DNA of 64,000 bases, from contig CAWIWC010000014.1 in NCBI GenBank assembly GCA_963839745.1, positions 62,001 through 126,000 on the forward strand, read 5' to 3'. This document shows positions 34,130-42,132 of the stretch, piece after piece. The stretch's first letter is position 1, and every line of letters starts with the position of its first letter. The stretch is from JAIBJN01 sp963839745. GTDB lineage: Bacteria > Actinomycetota > Thermoleophilia > Gaiellales > Gaiellaceae. The notes beneath the pieces are model-generated. The model ran no database searches and had not been told where the DNA came from. It saw only the letters and a list, made by a program, of their open reading frames with translations. A program made the translations under genes and the position numbers.

Positions 34130-35467
34130 CTACGTGAGCGCCCGCCCCCGCGTCTCCGGTCCGAGGAGGGTCACAAAGGCGCCCCCGGCCATGACGAGGG
34201 CGACGAACGTGAGCGACCAGGTCGTCTCGCCGGTGGCGTCGATCAGCGCTCCGAAGAGGTAGGGGCCACCGATCGCCGCCCCCTTGCCCACTCCCTCGGC
34301 CAGGCCGAACGCGGTGCTTCGCAGCCGGGTCGGGAAGAGCTCGGACGTGTAGGGGTAGACGGCTCCCCAGGCTCCCAGGTTGAAGAACCCGACGAAGAAG
34401 AGCGCGGCGACGTATTGCTCCGTGGACTCGGAGACGGCGAAGGCAAACACCGACAGGCCGCCGAGAAGCAGGAAGAGCGCGAGCGTGGGCTTGCGGCCGA
34501 TTCTCTCCACCAGCCAGATGGCCGCGGCATAGCCCGGGAACTGCGAGAGGGCGGAGAGCGCCAGCAGCAGGTAGACGTCGATCGTGAACCGCGCCTCGCC
34601 CTGGAGAACGAACGGGAGCCAGAGGAAGAGCCCGTAATAGGAGATGTTGAGCGCGATCCAGACGAGCAGGATGATCGCCGTGCGCGCGCGGAGCCTGGGG
34701 GCGACGAGCTCGACCATCGACGAGTTCGGCTCGGGCTGCGACACCAGCGTCTGCGCGTCGACCGGCGTGCCCGTGATCTGCTCGAGGACGGCGCCCGCCT
34801 CCGCACGGCGCCCCTTCCGCGCGAGGAAGTACGGGCTCTCCGGCAGCGAGACGCGGGCGACGAACGCGAGGAAGGCGGGGAACGAGGCGGCCAGGAAGAG
34901 CCAGCGCCACGCCCAGTCGCCACCAACCTGCTCGAGGAAGAACCAGGAGAGCCCGGTGGCGAGCAGGAGCCCGACCGGCCAGAAGAGATCGAGTACGACG
35001 AGGAAGCGGCCGCGCTTCTGCGGGGGCAGGTACTCGGCCAGCATGGCCGGGTCGACGACCAGCATCCCGCCGAGGCCGATGCCGGCCAGGAAGCGGAAGG
35101 CCGACAGCGAGCCGGGGCCCCACGCGAACGCTGTGAGCGCCGTGAAGACGGCGTACCAGAGGATCGCGGCCTGGAAGATGCGCCGCCGCCCGACCCGGTC
35201 CGCGGCGGGGCCGAGAACGAGGCTCCCGAGCAGCGACCCGCCGAGCGCGGAGGCGGCGATCCAGCCCGCGTAGCTACCGGACAGCCCCCAGATGGTGGTG
35301 AAGAGGGGGACGGTGAACCCGACGAGCAGGATCTCCATCGCCACGAACGTCCAGGCGGCGCCCGTGACGAGGACGGCCTTGCGGTGGAAGCGCGTGAAGC
35401 CCCCCGCACGGAGTACGTCTTCCACGCCCACGCTGCGCACACGGCGCACGTCTTCGACTACAGCCAT
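34130..35467 (-). CDS. MFS transporter (sugar-porter/NiaP-like)
   Basis: 445 residues with 12 predicted membrane helices and a central cytoplasmic loop. Family signatures are visible: LGPAADRVGRRRIFQ (loop 2-3) and the PESPYFLARKGRRAEA motif after helix 6. VERIGRKPTL follows helix 8, and ELFPTRLRSTAFGLAEGVGKGAA corresponds to the SP-porter ELFPT motif. This group takes up small organic acids, aromatic acids, nicotinate or sugars; the substrate is not readable. It is preceded by an inverted repeat that may be its operator. Confidence 0.88.
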   Translation of the reverse strand: MAVVEDVRRVRSVGVEDVLRAGGFTRFHRKAVLVTGAAWTFVAMEILLVGFTVPLFTTIWGLSGSYAGWIAASALGGSLLGSLVLGPAADRVGRRRIFQAAILWYAVFTALTAFAWGPGSLSAFRFLAGIGLGGMLVVDPAMLAEYLPPQKRGRFLVVLDLFWPVGLLLATGLSWFFLEQVGGDWAWRWLFLAASFPAFLAFVARVSLPESPYFLARKGRRAEAGAVLEQITGTPVDAQTLVSQPEPNSSMVELVAPRLRARTAIILLVWIALNISYYGLFLWLPFVLQGEARFTIDVYLLLALSALSQFPGYAAAIWLVERIGRKPTLALFLLLGGLSVFAFAVSESTEQYVAALFFVGFFNLGAWGAVYPYTSELFPTRLRSTAFGLAEGVGKGAAIGGPYLFGALIDATGETTWSLTFVALVMAGGAFVTLLGPETRGRALT

Positions 35468-35485
35468 CGCGTCCGTCCCAGTTTG

Positions 35486-35514
35486 TGTCTGTTAGGCGAA
35501 AACCTACTGAGACA
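35486..35514. promoter_or_regulatory. Imperfect palindrome upstream of the MFS gene
   Basis: TGTCT..TAGG(6 nt)CCTA..AGACA at 35486-35514, 20-47 bp upstream of the MFS ATG. It could be an operator for this transporter or the terminator of the acetyltransferase gene that ends at 35534. Confidence 0.35.
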
Positions 35515-35533
35515 AGCCTACCATGGTCTGCGG

Positions 35534-36151
35534 CTAGTGGCGCTGAGGTACCGGGGCCGGAGCGAAGGCCTCCTTCACCTTGCGCCATGCGCGCGCGGTC
35601 GGCCCGTCCTCGACCGCCTGCAGACCTCCCAGCTCGAGCCGAGCCAGGCACACGTCGCCCTCCCAGCGGAGGGCGAGGAAGCCGAAGTCGGCGAGGAAGT
35701 CTGAGGGGAAGACCGTGCGGTGGACGAGGAACCGCTCGTAGCTCGACTCGCCTTCCGGATAGCGAAAGCCGAAGGTCTCGATCGCCTTCACGCCCTGGTC
35801 GCGGGCCTCGCCGATCGCGGCCAGGAAGAGGCTCTGGAGCACCCAGGGCGCGGTCAGGTCGACGAGGTAGGCGCAGGTGACGAGAACGGAGTCCGCCGAG
35901 GGCGGCCCCGCCGGGAGCTCGTACGCCCGCGGGAACTGCCCAGAGGGGCCGTACTGGACGAAACCGAGCAGCCGGTCGCCCTCACCGTGGTAGAGCGTGC
36001 CCCAGGCGCCCCAGTCGTCCTCGACACGCTCCGCCCAGCGGGCCTTGGCGACCGACCGCCCCCGCTTCGACTGCCAGAACACGCAGTCGCGGCACACGGC
36101 GGGCGCGCCTGCGAGTGACGCCCTGGTCACAGGCTCGAGGCGGTATGCCAT
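35534..36151 (-). CDS. Putative GNAT-fold acetyltransferase
   Basis: 205 residues from ATG 36151. An N-terminal CRDCVFWQ segment (two nearby Cys) is followed by a GNAT-like core: WGAWGTLYHGEGDRLLGFVQYGPSG, then VLVTCAYLVDLTAPWVLQSLFLAAIGEARDQGVKAIETFGF (in parts), ending RWEGDVCLARLELGG. The acetyl-CoA loop is weak, so the enzymatic call is tentative. It sits 13 bp downstream of the metallophosphoesterase gene and probably shares its transcript. Confidence 0.62.
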   Translation of the reverse strand: MAYRLEPVTRASLAGAPAVCRDCVFWQSKRGRSVAKARWAERVEDDWGAWGTLYHGEGDRLLGFVQYGPSGQFPRAYELPAGPPSADSVLVTCAYLVDLTAPWVLQSLFLAAIGEARDQGVKAIETFGFRYPEGESSYERFLVHRTVFPSDFLADFGFLALRWEGDVCLARLELGGLQAVEDGPTARAWRKVKEAFAPAPVPQRH

Positions 36152-36164
36152 CCCGGCCGCGAGT

Positions 36165-36983
36165 CTACTCGGCTGCCCTGAGCGTGAGCCGCGTCGCTTC
36201 CGGCCGGGCGAGCAGGCGGAAGGGGACGAAGCTCGTGCCCAGCCCGCGCGAGACGTGGAGCATGCCGACCGGCAGCTCGAAGAGCCCCTCCCAGTACGGC
36301 GCGCGCAGGTGCTCCAGGCGCACCTTGCCCCTTGGCGTCGGGATGCAGATCTGGCCGCCATGGAGGTGGCCGGCCAGGATCAGGTGGAAGTCGCCGGGGG
36401 CGAGGCTGCGGACCTCGTCCGGGAAATGGATCAGGAGGATGCGGAGATCGGCCTCGGGCGCGGCGAGCTCGCGCAGGCCCTCACGCCGCCGGCGCGCGTC
36501 GGCGCCCGCCACCTGCACCGTTCGGCCCGCGACCTCGAACGTCACGGCGTCGTGCTCGAGGAGCTTCGCGCCCTGCTCCTCGAGCCCCGTGAGGTCGGCC
36601 GGGCTGCTGAAAGGGTCGCGCGTCGCGGCGACGTCGTGGTTGCCGAGCACCGCATACGTCCCATGCCGGGGCCGAAGCCGCTCGAGCGCAGCGCGGAGCG
36701 TCCGCTCGCCACGCTTGCGACTGACGAGGTCGCCCGTGATCGCGACGAGGTCGACCGGCGCGGACTCGGCCCAGTCGACCGCCTTGCGGAGCGTCCGCGC
36801 GTTGAGGGAGACCGTGCCGAGGTGGAAGTCGGAGAGGTGAAGGACGGTGAGCCCGTCCAGGTCAGGGGGCAGGCCCGGGATCCTCACGTCCCGCTCGACG
36901 AGCTCCACCCACTGGGCCTCGAAGAGCATCCAGCCGAGCCCCGCCGCCGCGACGAGCGCGACGGCCACGAGGATCGCCGTCAA
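36165..36983 (-). CDS. Membrane-anchored metallophosphoesterase
   Basis: 272 residues. An N-terminal helix (ILVAVALVAAAGLGWMLF) anchors a calcineurin-like domain with all metal motifs: LHLSDFHLG, ITGDLVSRKRG, VLGNHD and the C-terminal GHLHGGQ. Homologues hydrolyse phosphomonoesters or phosphodiesters, including lipid A and UDP-diacylglucosamine-like substrates. The substrate here is unknown. Starts immediately (2 bp) after a small membrane protein gene and precedes the GNAT-like gene. Confidence 0.88.
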   Translation of the reverse strand: MTAILVAVALVAAAGLGWMLFEAQWVELVERDVRIPGLPPDLDGLTVLHLSDFHLGTVSLNARTLRKAVDWAESAPVDLVAITGDLVSRKRGERTLRAALERLRPRHGTYAVLGNHDVAATRDPFSSPADLTGLEEQGAKLLEHDAVTFEVAGRTVQVAGADARRRREGLRELAAPEADLRILLIHFPDEVRSLAPGDFHLILAGHLHGGQICIPTPRGKVRLEHLRAPYWEGLFELPVGMLHVSRGLGTSFVPFRLLARPEATRLTLRAAE

Positions 36984-36985
36984 CG

Positions 36986-37186
36986 CTAGTGCTGCTCGCG
37001 GGCGCGCGCGATGTCCGCGCGGAGGCGCTCGCGGGCCTGCTCGAGCTCCCGCTGCAGGCGGGCCGCACGCTCGCGCGAGCCGCCGTTGCTCGCCGGGTCC
37101 GCGGTGGCGCGGCGGCGACGAGAGGCGGCGACCGCCGCCGCGGCGGCCGCGGCCGCGAGCGCGAGGACGACGAGGCGCCGGGCCAT
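36986..37186 (-). CDS. Small single-pass membrane protein with coiled-coil tail
   Basis: 66 residues. A hydrophobic Ala-rich N-terminal helix (about 4-22) is followed by a basic stretch and a heptad-like helix (RERAARLQRELEQARERLRADIAR). Such small proteins are easily missed. The 2-bp gap to the metallophosphoesterase supports co-transcription. Function unknown. Confidence 0.55.
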   Translation of the reverse strand: MARRLVVLALAAAAAAAAVAASRRRRATADPASNGGSRERAARLQRELEQARERLRADIARAREQH

Positions 37187-37196
37187 CGGTCTGATT

Positions 37197-38081
37197 TTAG
37201 GGCGCTTCGACCTTCTCGAGGACGCCGTCCACCGGAACGACGTGCCGCTTGAACTTCAGCTCGGACTCCTCCAGCCCGGCGGCGACCCCGACGAGCTGCG
37301 ACAGGTGGAGGATCGGCATCTTGAAGCTCTCGCCCGTCTGGGCCTCCAGCTTCGCCTGCCAGGCGTCCAGTGAGAGATGGCAGAGCGGGCACGGCGTGAC
37401 CATCGCGTCCGCGCCGGCCTCGATCGACTGGCGGATGGGCTGGACGAGCTCGCCCAGCGCGGTCTCCTCGCGCGCCTGGATGATCGGGAACCCGCAGCAC
37501 TTGACCTTGGCCGGGTAGTCGATCGCCTCGCCGCCGCAGGCCTCGATGATCGCCTCGAGCGACGAGGGCCGGTCGGGATCCTCGAAGCCCAGCAGCTTCG
37601 ACGGGCGCAGGATCTGGCAGCCGTAGAACGGCGCCACCTTCAGGCCCTTGAGGCCCTTGTGGGCCACCTGCTTGAGCTGCTCGAAGCCGTCGCCGGCCGC
37701 GATCAGCCAGAGGAGGTGCTTCACCTCGACGTTCCCGCTGTAGGGCGGGGCGCCGACGCGCTCGAGGTTCTCGGCGACGCGCACGCGCAGGGCGTCGTCG
37801 TTCTGGAGCGCATGGTTCGCCTGCCGCAGGTTGAGCGTGCAGACGTTGCAGATCGTCATCAGCGTGTCGCAGCCGGTCGCCTCGGCATAGGCGAGGATGC
37901 GCGCGTTCAGGTGAAGGTAGTAGTCGGGCTCGGCCTCGTGGATGTCGCCGGCGCCGCAGCAGGTGACGGACTTGAGCTCGACGAGCTCGATGCCGAGCTT
38001 CGGCGCGAGCGCCTGGGTCGAGGTGTCGAGCTCCTTGGCGGAGAGCGACGCGAGGCAGCCCTTGTAGTAGGCGACCTTCAT
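37197..38081 (-). CDS. HdrB/SdhE-type third subunit of succinate:quinone oxidoreductase
   Basis: 294 residues with two CCG domains: VTCCGAGD with ICNVC in the first half, and KCCGFPI with CPLC in the second. These cysteine motifs bind a non-cubane iron-sulfur cluster in heterodisulfide reductase HdrB and in the SdhE subunit of class E succinate dehydrogenases. There is no membrane helix. It overlaps sdhB by 4 bp (ATGA), and no cytochrome b anchors (SdhC/SdhD) are in the cluster, so it probably replaces them as the quinone-side subunit. This would be a non-classical SQR as known in Sulfolobus and some actinobacteria. Confidence 0.85.
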   Translation of the reverse strand: MKVAYYKGCLASLSAKELDTSTQALAPKLGIELVELKSVTCCGAGDIHEAEPDYYLHLNARILAYAEATGCDTLMTICNVCTLNLRQANHALQNDDALRVRVAENLERVGAPPYSGNVEVKHLLWLIAAGDGFEQLKQVAHKGLKGLKVAPFYGCQILRPSKLLGFEDPDRPSSLEAIIEACGGEAIDYPAKVKCCGFPIIQAREETALGELVQPIRQSIEAGADAMVTPCPLCHLSLDAWQAKLEAQTGESFKMPILHLSQLVGVAAGLEESELKFKRHVVPVDGVLEKVEAP

Positions 38082-39103
38082 TCCGCCGCCTCCGGAGGAA
38101 TCTCGCCGTCGTGCTCGAGCCGCGCGAGCGCGCGCTCGGACTGGACGATCCCGGCGGCACCGTCGCGCCCCTGCGACTTGACGACCTCGTAGAGCGCGCG
38201 GGCCTCCTGCACCTCGTCCGCCACGTGCGGGATGAGCGGCACCTTGCCCTTCTTGAAAAGGTTGACCGCGAACTTGACCTCCTTGAGGGCCGACACGACG
38301 CCCTGGGTCTTCGGGACGAGCTCGGTCTCGCGGAGCCAGCCGGTCGTCTTCGCCGAGTGGACGAACCACTTGGCGTGCTTCGCGCCCATGTCCCTGTCGA
38401 TGCCGACCCTGATGGACTCGGCCCCCAGCTTCGCGATGGCGTCGCGCGGGTCGACGCCCTTCGGGCAGCGCTCGTTGCAGAAGTAGCACCGCGTGCAGTC
38501 CCAGATCCCGTGCTCGTCGTTGTAGCTCTCGAGCCGCTCAACCGTCTCCTGGTCGCGCGGGTCGCCGACGAAGCGGAAGCCCTTGGCGAGCGCGGCGGGG
38601 CCGAAGAACTCGGGGTCGGACTCCATCGAGTTGCACTCGGAGACGCAGCAGCCGCACATGATGCAGAGCGCCTCTTTCTGGATCGGCGCCATCTCCTCCG
38701 GCGAGACGAGGAACTCCTTCTCCGGGATCTCCTCGTAGCCGGTCTCGACCCACGGCTTCATGCGCCGGACCTTCGTCCAGAACGGCTGCATGTCGACGAC
38801 GAGGTCCTTCAGCACGGGCATGTTCCCCATGGCCGAGATGACCGGCACGTGGCCGCGGTCGACGATCGGCTTCATCCGCTCCTTGCAGGCGAGGATTGCG
38901 CGCCCGTCCATGCGCATCCCGCACGAGCCGCAGATCATCATCCGGCAGCTCTTGCGGTACGAGAGCGTCCCGTCGCGGGTGTCCTTGATGATGTCGAGCA
39001 CGTCGAGCAGGCAGGCCCACTCGGGCGCCTCGACCTCGTAGTCGCGAAGAACGCGCTCGCCGGACTCCGGGTCGTACCGCCAGATCTTCAGTGCGACGTC
39101 CAA
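38078..39103 (-). CDS. sdhB: Succinate dehydrogenase iron-sulfur subunit
   Basis: 341 residues, longer than the about 240-residue classical SdhB because of a C-terminal extension (from about residue 240). The [2Fe-2S] ligands are in SCRMMICGSCGMRMDG with the later ILAC, the first cluster motif is CIMCGCCVSEC, and the third is CTRCYFCNERCPKG. TTG 39103 is the start, 5 nt after AAGGAG; no ATG fits. It transfers electrons from SdhA flavin to the HdrB-like subunit downstream. Confidence 0.93.
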   Translation of the reverse strand: MDVALKIWRYDPESGERVLRDYEVEAPEWACLLDVLDIIKDTRDGTLSYRKSCRMMICGSCGMRMDGRAILACKERMKPIVDRGHVPVISAMGNMPVLKDLVVDMQPFWTKVRRMKPWVETGYEEIPEKEFLVSPEEMAPIQKEALCIMCGCCVSECNSMESDPEFFGPAALAKGFRFVGDPRDQETVERLESYNDEHGIWDCTRCYFCNERCPKGVDPRDAIAKLGAESIRVGIDRDMGAKHAKWFVHSAKTTGWLRETELVPKTQGVVSALKEVKFAVNLFKKGKVPLIPHVADEVQEARALYEVVKSQGRDGAAGIVQSERALARLEHDGEIPPEAAE

Positions 39104-39119
39104 GAGGCTCCTTCCTCGC

Positions 39120-40049
39120 TCACGGCCTGATCACATCATTCAGGGTGACGACCTGGTCGGGCGGCGGGGCCGACACTTCGACCGGGATGCCGAAGTCGAA
39201 AAGCTCCGTCGTCACCACCGCGGTCGTCCCCTCGGTGCTGAAACCGTACTCGTGGTTGAAGCGCCTGATGAGGCCTTCGTCGTCCACCCAGACCTCCACG
39301 GGGATGAACGCCAGGCCGAGCCTGTCGCGGAGGGTCTGCACGTAGGCGGCCCATTCGGCCTCCTTGCCGGGCGGGGCCTGCTCCTCCAGCAGGTTCAGGT
39401 CGACAGCCGCCCGGTAGCGCGAGGTGGGCACGCCGCGGACCTCCTCCTCGCCGATCTTCGTGATCCCCGGGCCGAGCGCGCTCAGCCAGAGCAGGTACTG
39501 GGTCGGGTCGGCCTGGCTTCCCTGCACGAGCGGGCCGAAGTCCAGGCCCGACGCATCGGCGACGTTCTGGAGGTCGAGCTGAATCCAGCGCCTGCCCCCG
39601 GCGAGCGCTCCGGGAGGCAGCTTGTAGTAGACGGTCGAGTCCACGAAGACGGCCGTCGCTTCCCCGAACCCGGCGCTCTCCCCTTCGATCAGCTCGAGCG
39701 TCATCCGGCCGGCCCGGCGCTCGAAGTCGAACCTGCCCTGGCCTCCGAAGCGCTCCTGCCCACCCGGCTCGACGACGCGCACGAGGGTCGCGATGCGGGC
39801 CGTCTTCGCCGCGGTGGTCTTCGCCGCGGCCTCGGCGATCACCGCCGGCTCGACCTGCTCTCCCACGGCGGCGCCGGTCGTCGCGGGCGGCGCCTCCTCG
39901 GTCTCGCCGGTCGAGCCTTGGGGCGCCGTCTCGGTGGCGGTCGCGGCCGTGGTCGTCGCGGAGCCCTCCGGTTCGTCCTCGCCCGAGCAGGCGACCGGCA
40001 GAAGCGCGAGCGCCAGCCAGAGCACGAGTGCAAGCCCCCCGGTCCGCAT
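39120..40049 (-). CDS. Predicted lipoprotein (LppX/LprG-like), inserted in the sdh operon
   Basis: 309 residues. The lipobox LLPVACSG (Cys about residue 21) is followed by a low-complexity Thr/Ala/Glu linker (about 24-75). The beta-rich domain has segments RFDFERRAGRMTLEL, SAGFGEATAVFVDSTVYYKLPP and VPTSRYRAAVDLN, reminiscent of LppX/LprG/LprF lipoproteins that carry lipids across the envelope. It lies between sdhA (3 bp gap) and sdhB (16 bp gap), same direction, so it is expected to be co-transcribed. There is no known functional link to succinate oxidation. Confidence 0.75.
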   Translation of the reverse strand: MRTGGLALVLWLALALLPVACSGEDEPEGSATTTAATATETAPQGSTGETEEAPPATTGAAVGEQVEPAVIAEAAAKTTAAKTARIATLVRVVEPGGQERFGGQGRFDFERRAGRMTLELIEGESAGFGEATAVFVDSTVYYKLPPGALAGGRRWIQLDLQNVADASGLDFGPLVQGSQADPTQYLLWLSALGPGITKIGEEEVRGVPTSRYRAAVDLNLLEEQAPPGKEAEWAAYVQTLRDRLGLAFIPVEVWVDDEGLIRRFNHEYGFSTEGTTAVVTTELFDFGIPVEVSAPPPDQVVTLNDVIRP

Positions 40050-40052
40050 CGC

Positions 40053-41735
40053 CTAGTACTTTCGCTCCTGCGGCTGCCACTTCGTCATCCGAACCGGTTC
40101 CCAGGTCAGCCGAGGCCGGCCGTCCACCCACGTCACGAGCGTGTGCTTCAGGAAGTTCTCGTCGTCGCGGTCGGGGTAGTCGTACGGGCGCGCATGGGCG
40201 CCGCGGCTCTCCTTGCGGGCGATCCCGGCCTCCACCATGCAGGCCGCAAGCTGGAGCAGGAACCCGAGCTCCAGCGCCTGCGTGAGGTCGGTGTTGAAGA
40301 CGGAGCCCGAGTCTTCGACCACGACGCGCTCGTAGCGCTCCGTGAGGCCCTGGATGATCTCGCCCTGCTGGCGCATCTGCTCCTCGCGGCGGAAGACGCC
40401 GAAGTTCTCGTGCATCGTCGAGGCCATCTCGTCGCGGATCGCGTGCGGCCGCTCCCCCTGCGTGCGGCCGAGGAGCTCCTGGAGCTCGCGCTCGGCGTCG
40501 ACGAGGGCGGACTCGGGCGGGGCCACGACCGTGTTCGCGAGCGCCCACTCGGCCGCGGCGCCACCGGAGCGCTTGCCGTAGGTGATCGTCTCCATGAGGG
40601 CGTTTCCGCCCAGGCGGTTGGCTCCGTGGACGGAGACGCAGGCGCACTCGCCCGCGGCGTAGAGGCCCTCGAGGGCCGTCTTGCCGTCGAGGTCGGTGTC
40701 GACGCCGCCCATGTGGTAGTGCGAGCCCGGCCGCACCGGGATCGGCTCGTAGATCGGGTCGACCCCGGCGAAGACCATGCTCAGCTCGCGCGTCCCGTGC
40801 AGACGCTCGATGATCCGCTCGGCGCCCAGGTGGCGCAGATCGAGCAGGACGTTGCCGTCCACGCCGCGGCCCTCGTCGATCTCGATCTGCTCGGCCCGGG
40901 AGATGACGTCGCGGCTCGCCAGCTCCATGGCGTTCGGCGCGTAGTTCTTGAGGAACCGCTCGCCTTCGGAGTTCAGCAGGTAGGCGCCCTCTCCCCGGCA
41001 GCCCTCGGTGATGAGCACCCCGGACGGCGAGAGCGTCGTCGGGTGGAACTGCATCATCTCCATGTCCTTCAGCGGCACGCCCAGGCGGAGCGCCAGCGCC
41101 ATGCCGTCGCCGGTGCAGGAGTACGCGTTCGTCGTCCCCGTGTAAAGCCGGCCGGCCCCGCCCGTGGCCAGGATCACGGTCTTCGCTCCGACGAGCTTCA
41201 GGCCGCCGTTCAGGAGGTCCCAGCAGATGACGCCCTGACAGCGCCCGTCGTCCTCGACGAGCTTCCAGGCGAACCACTCCTCGTAGGTCGCGATGTCGCG
41301 CTTCATCACCTGCTCGTAGAGGACGTGCACGAGCACGTGGCCCGTGATGTCGGCCGCGTAGGCGGTGCGCGGCTCGCCGGCGGCGCCGAAGGGCCGCTGA
41401 GCGATGCGACCGTCCTCGGTGCGCGAGAAGACGGCGCCCCAGTTCTCCAGCTCGTAGACGTCCCCCGGCGCCTCGTCGCAGAGCACCTCGATCGCGTCCT
41501 GGTCGCCGAGGTAGTCCGAGCCCTTGACGGTGTCGAACGCGTGCTTCTCGGGGTCGTCCTCGGAGGCGTTTCCGAGCGCCGCGTTGATCCCGCCCTCCGC
41601 TGCGCCGGAATGGCTGCGCGTGGGATGGATCTTCGAGATGAGGGCGACATCCACCCCTGCGTCGAAGGCTTCGATGGCTGCGCGCATGCCGGCACAACCG
41701 GCGCCGACGATGAGGACGTCGTGCTTCCCTTCCAC
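40053..41735 (-). CDS. sdhA: Succinate dehydrogenase/fumarate reductase flavoprotein subunit
   Basis: 560 residues from GTG 41735. The FAD-binding start (DVLIVGAGCAGMRAAIEA) and the flavin-attachment region THPTRSHSGAAEGGINAAL in parts (here KIHPTRSHSGAAEGG, with the flavin-linking His) are present. FMQFHPTT-like MQFHPTTL, the catalytic SHYHMGGVDTD and GECACVSVHGANRLGGNAL complete the active site. Oxidises succinate in the TCA cycle. A TAGCTT hexamer 8 nt before the GTG and the lack of a Shine-Dalgarno suggest a leaderless or near-leaderless start. Confidence 0.95.
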   Translation of the reverse strand: MEGKHDVLIVGAGCAGMRAAIEAFDAGVDVALISKIHPTRSHSGAAEGGINAALGNASEDDPEKHAFDTVKGSDYLGDQDAIEVLCDEAPGDVYELENWGAVFSRTEDGRIAQRPFGAAGEPRTAYAADITGHVLVHVLYEQVMKRDIATYEEWFAWKLVEDDGRCQGVICWDLLNGGLKLVGAKTVILATGGAGRLYTGTTNAYSCTGDGMALALRLGVPLKDMEMMQFHPTTLSPSGVLITEGCRGEGAYLLNSEGERFLKNYAPNAMELASRDVISRAEQIEIDEGRGVDGNVLLDLRHLGAERIIERLHGTRELSMVFAGVDPIYEPIPVRPGSHYHMGGVDTDLDGKTALEGLYAAGECACVSVHGANRLGGNALMETITYGKRSGGAAAEWALANTVVAPPESALVDAERELQELLGRTQGERPHAIRDEMASTMHENFGVFRREEQMRQQGEIIQGLTERYERVVVEDSGSVFNTDLTQALELGFLLQLAACMVEAGIARKESRGAHARPYDYPDRDDENFLKHTLVTWVDGRPRLTWEPVRMTKWQPQERKY

Positions 41736-41796
41736 CGCCAGGGAAGCTACACGATGGGAACGCTCGCAGGCCGCACCCAATGCGGCCTGCGAGCCC

Positions 41797-42087
41797 CTAG
41801 GCAGAGGGAGGCGAGGAGGGTCGGGGCTGCGGGCGCCGAGAACGGACCGCCGTCTCGCGCCCGCGCCTACCGACCGTGGATGGCTCGTCGTTCGTGTCCA
41901 GATCTCCGGAGGGCCGCAAGGTCTCCGGTCTCCGCACGCTCACCGTCGCTAGGAATGCGAGCAGCTGTTCGGCGCCGACGAACGGCGTCGTACGGCCGCT
42001 CGCGACGTGCAGAGCGGTGCCGCGGAGCGGATCTGCCGCATGACCCGCAGCCGCAGCGTCCCAGAGCCGAACGACGAACGTATCCAC
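41797..42087 (-). CDS. Small 96-residue protein following the BTAD regulator
   Basis: Starts at GTG 42087. The N-terminal half has a coherent soluble fold (FVVRLWDAAAAG, HVASGRTTPFVGAEQLLAFL), and the C-terminal tail is Arg/Pro-rich. It begins 45 bp after the end of the large regulator gene in the same direction, and ends 61 bp before sdhA, so its promoter or readthrough may affect sdh. I have the impression of similar short proteins next to such regulators elsewhere, but have no named family. Confidence 0.55.
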   Translation of the reverse strand: MDTFVVRLWDAAAAGHAADPLRGTALHVASGRTTPFVGAEQLLAFLATVSVRRPETLRPSGDLDTNDEPSTVGRRGRETAVRSRRPQPRPSSPPSA

Positions 42088-42132
42088 AGTGCGAGCATCC
42101 CAGGCCGCCCGCGCGCTGCGCTTAAAGCCGGC

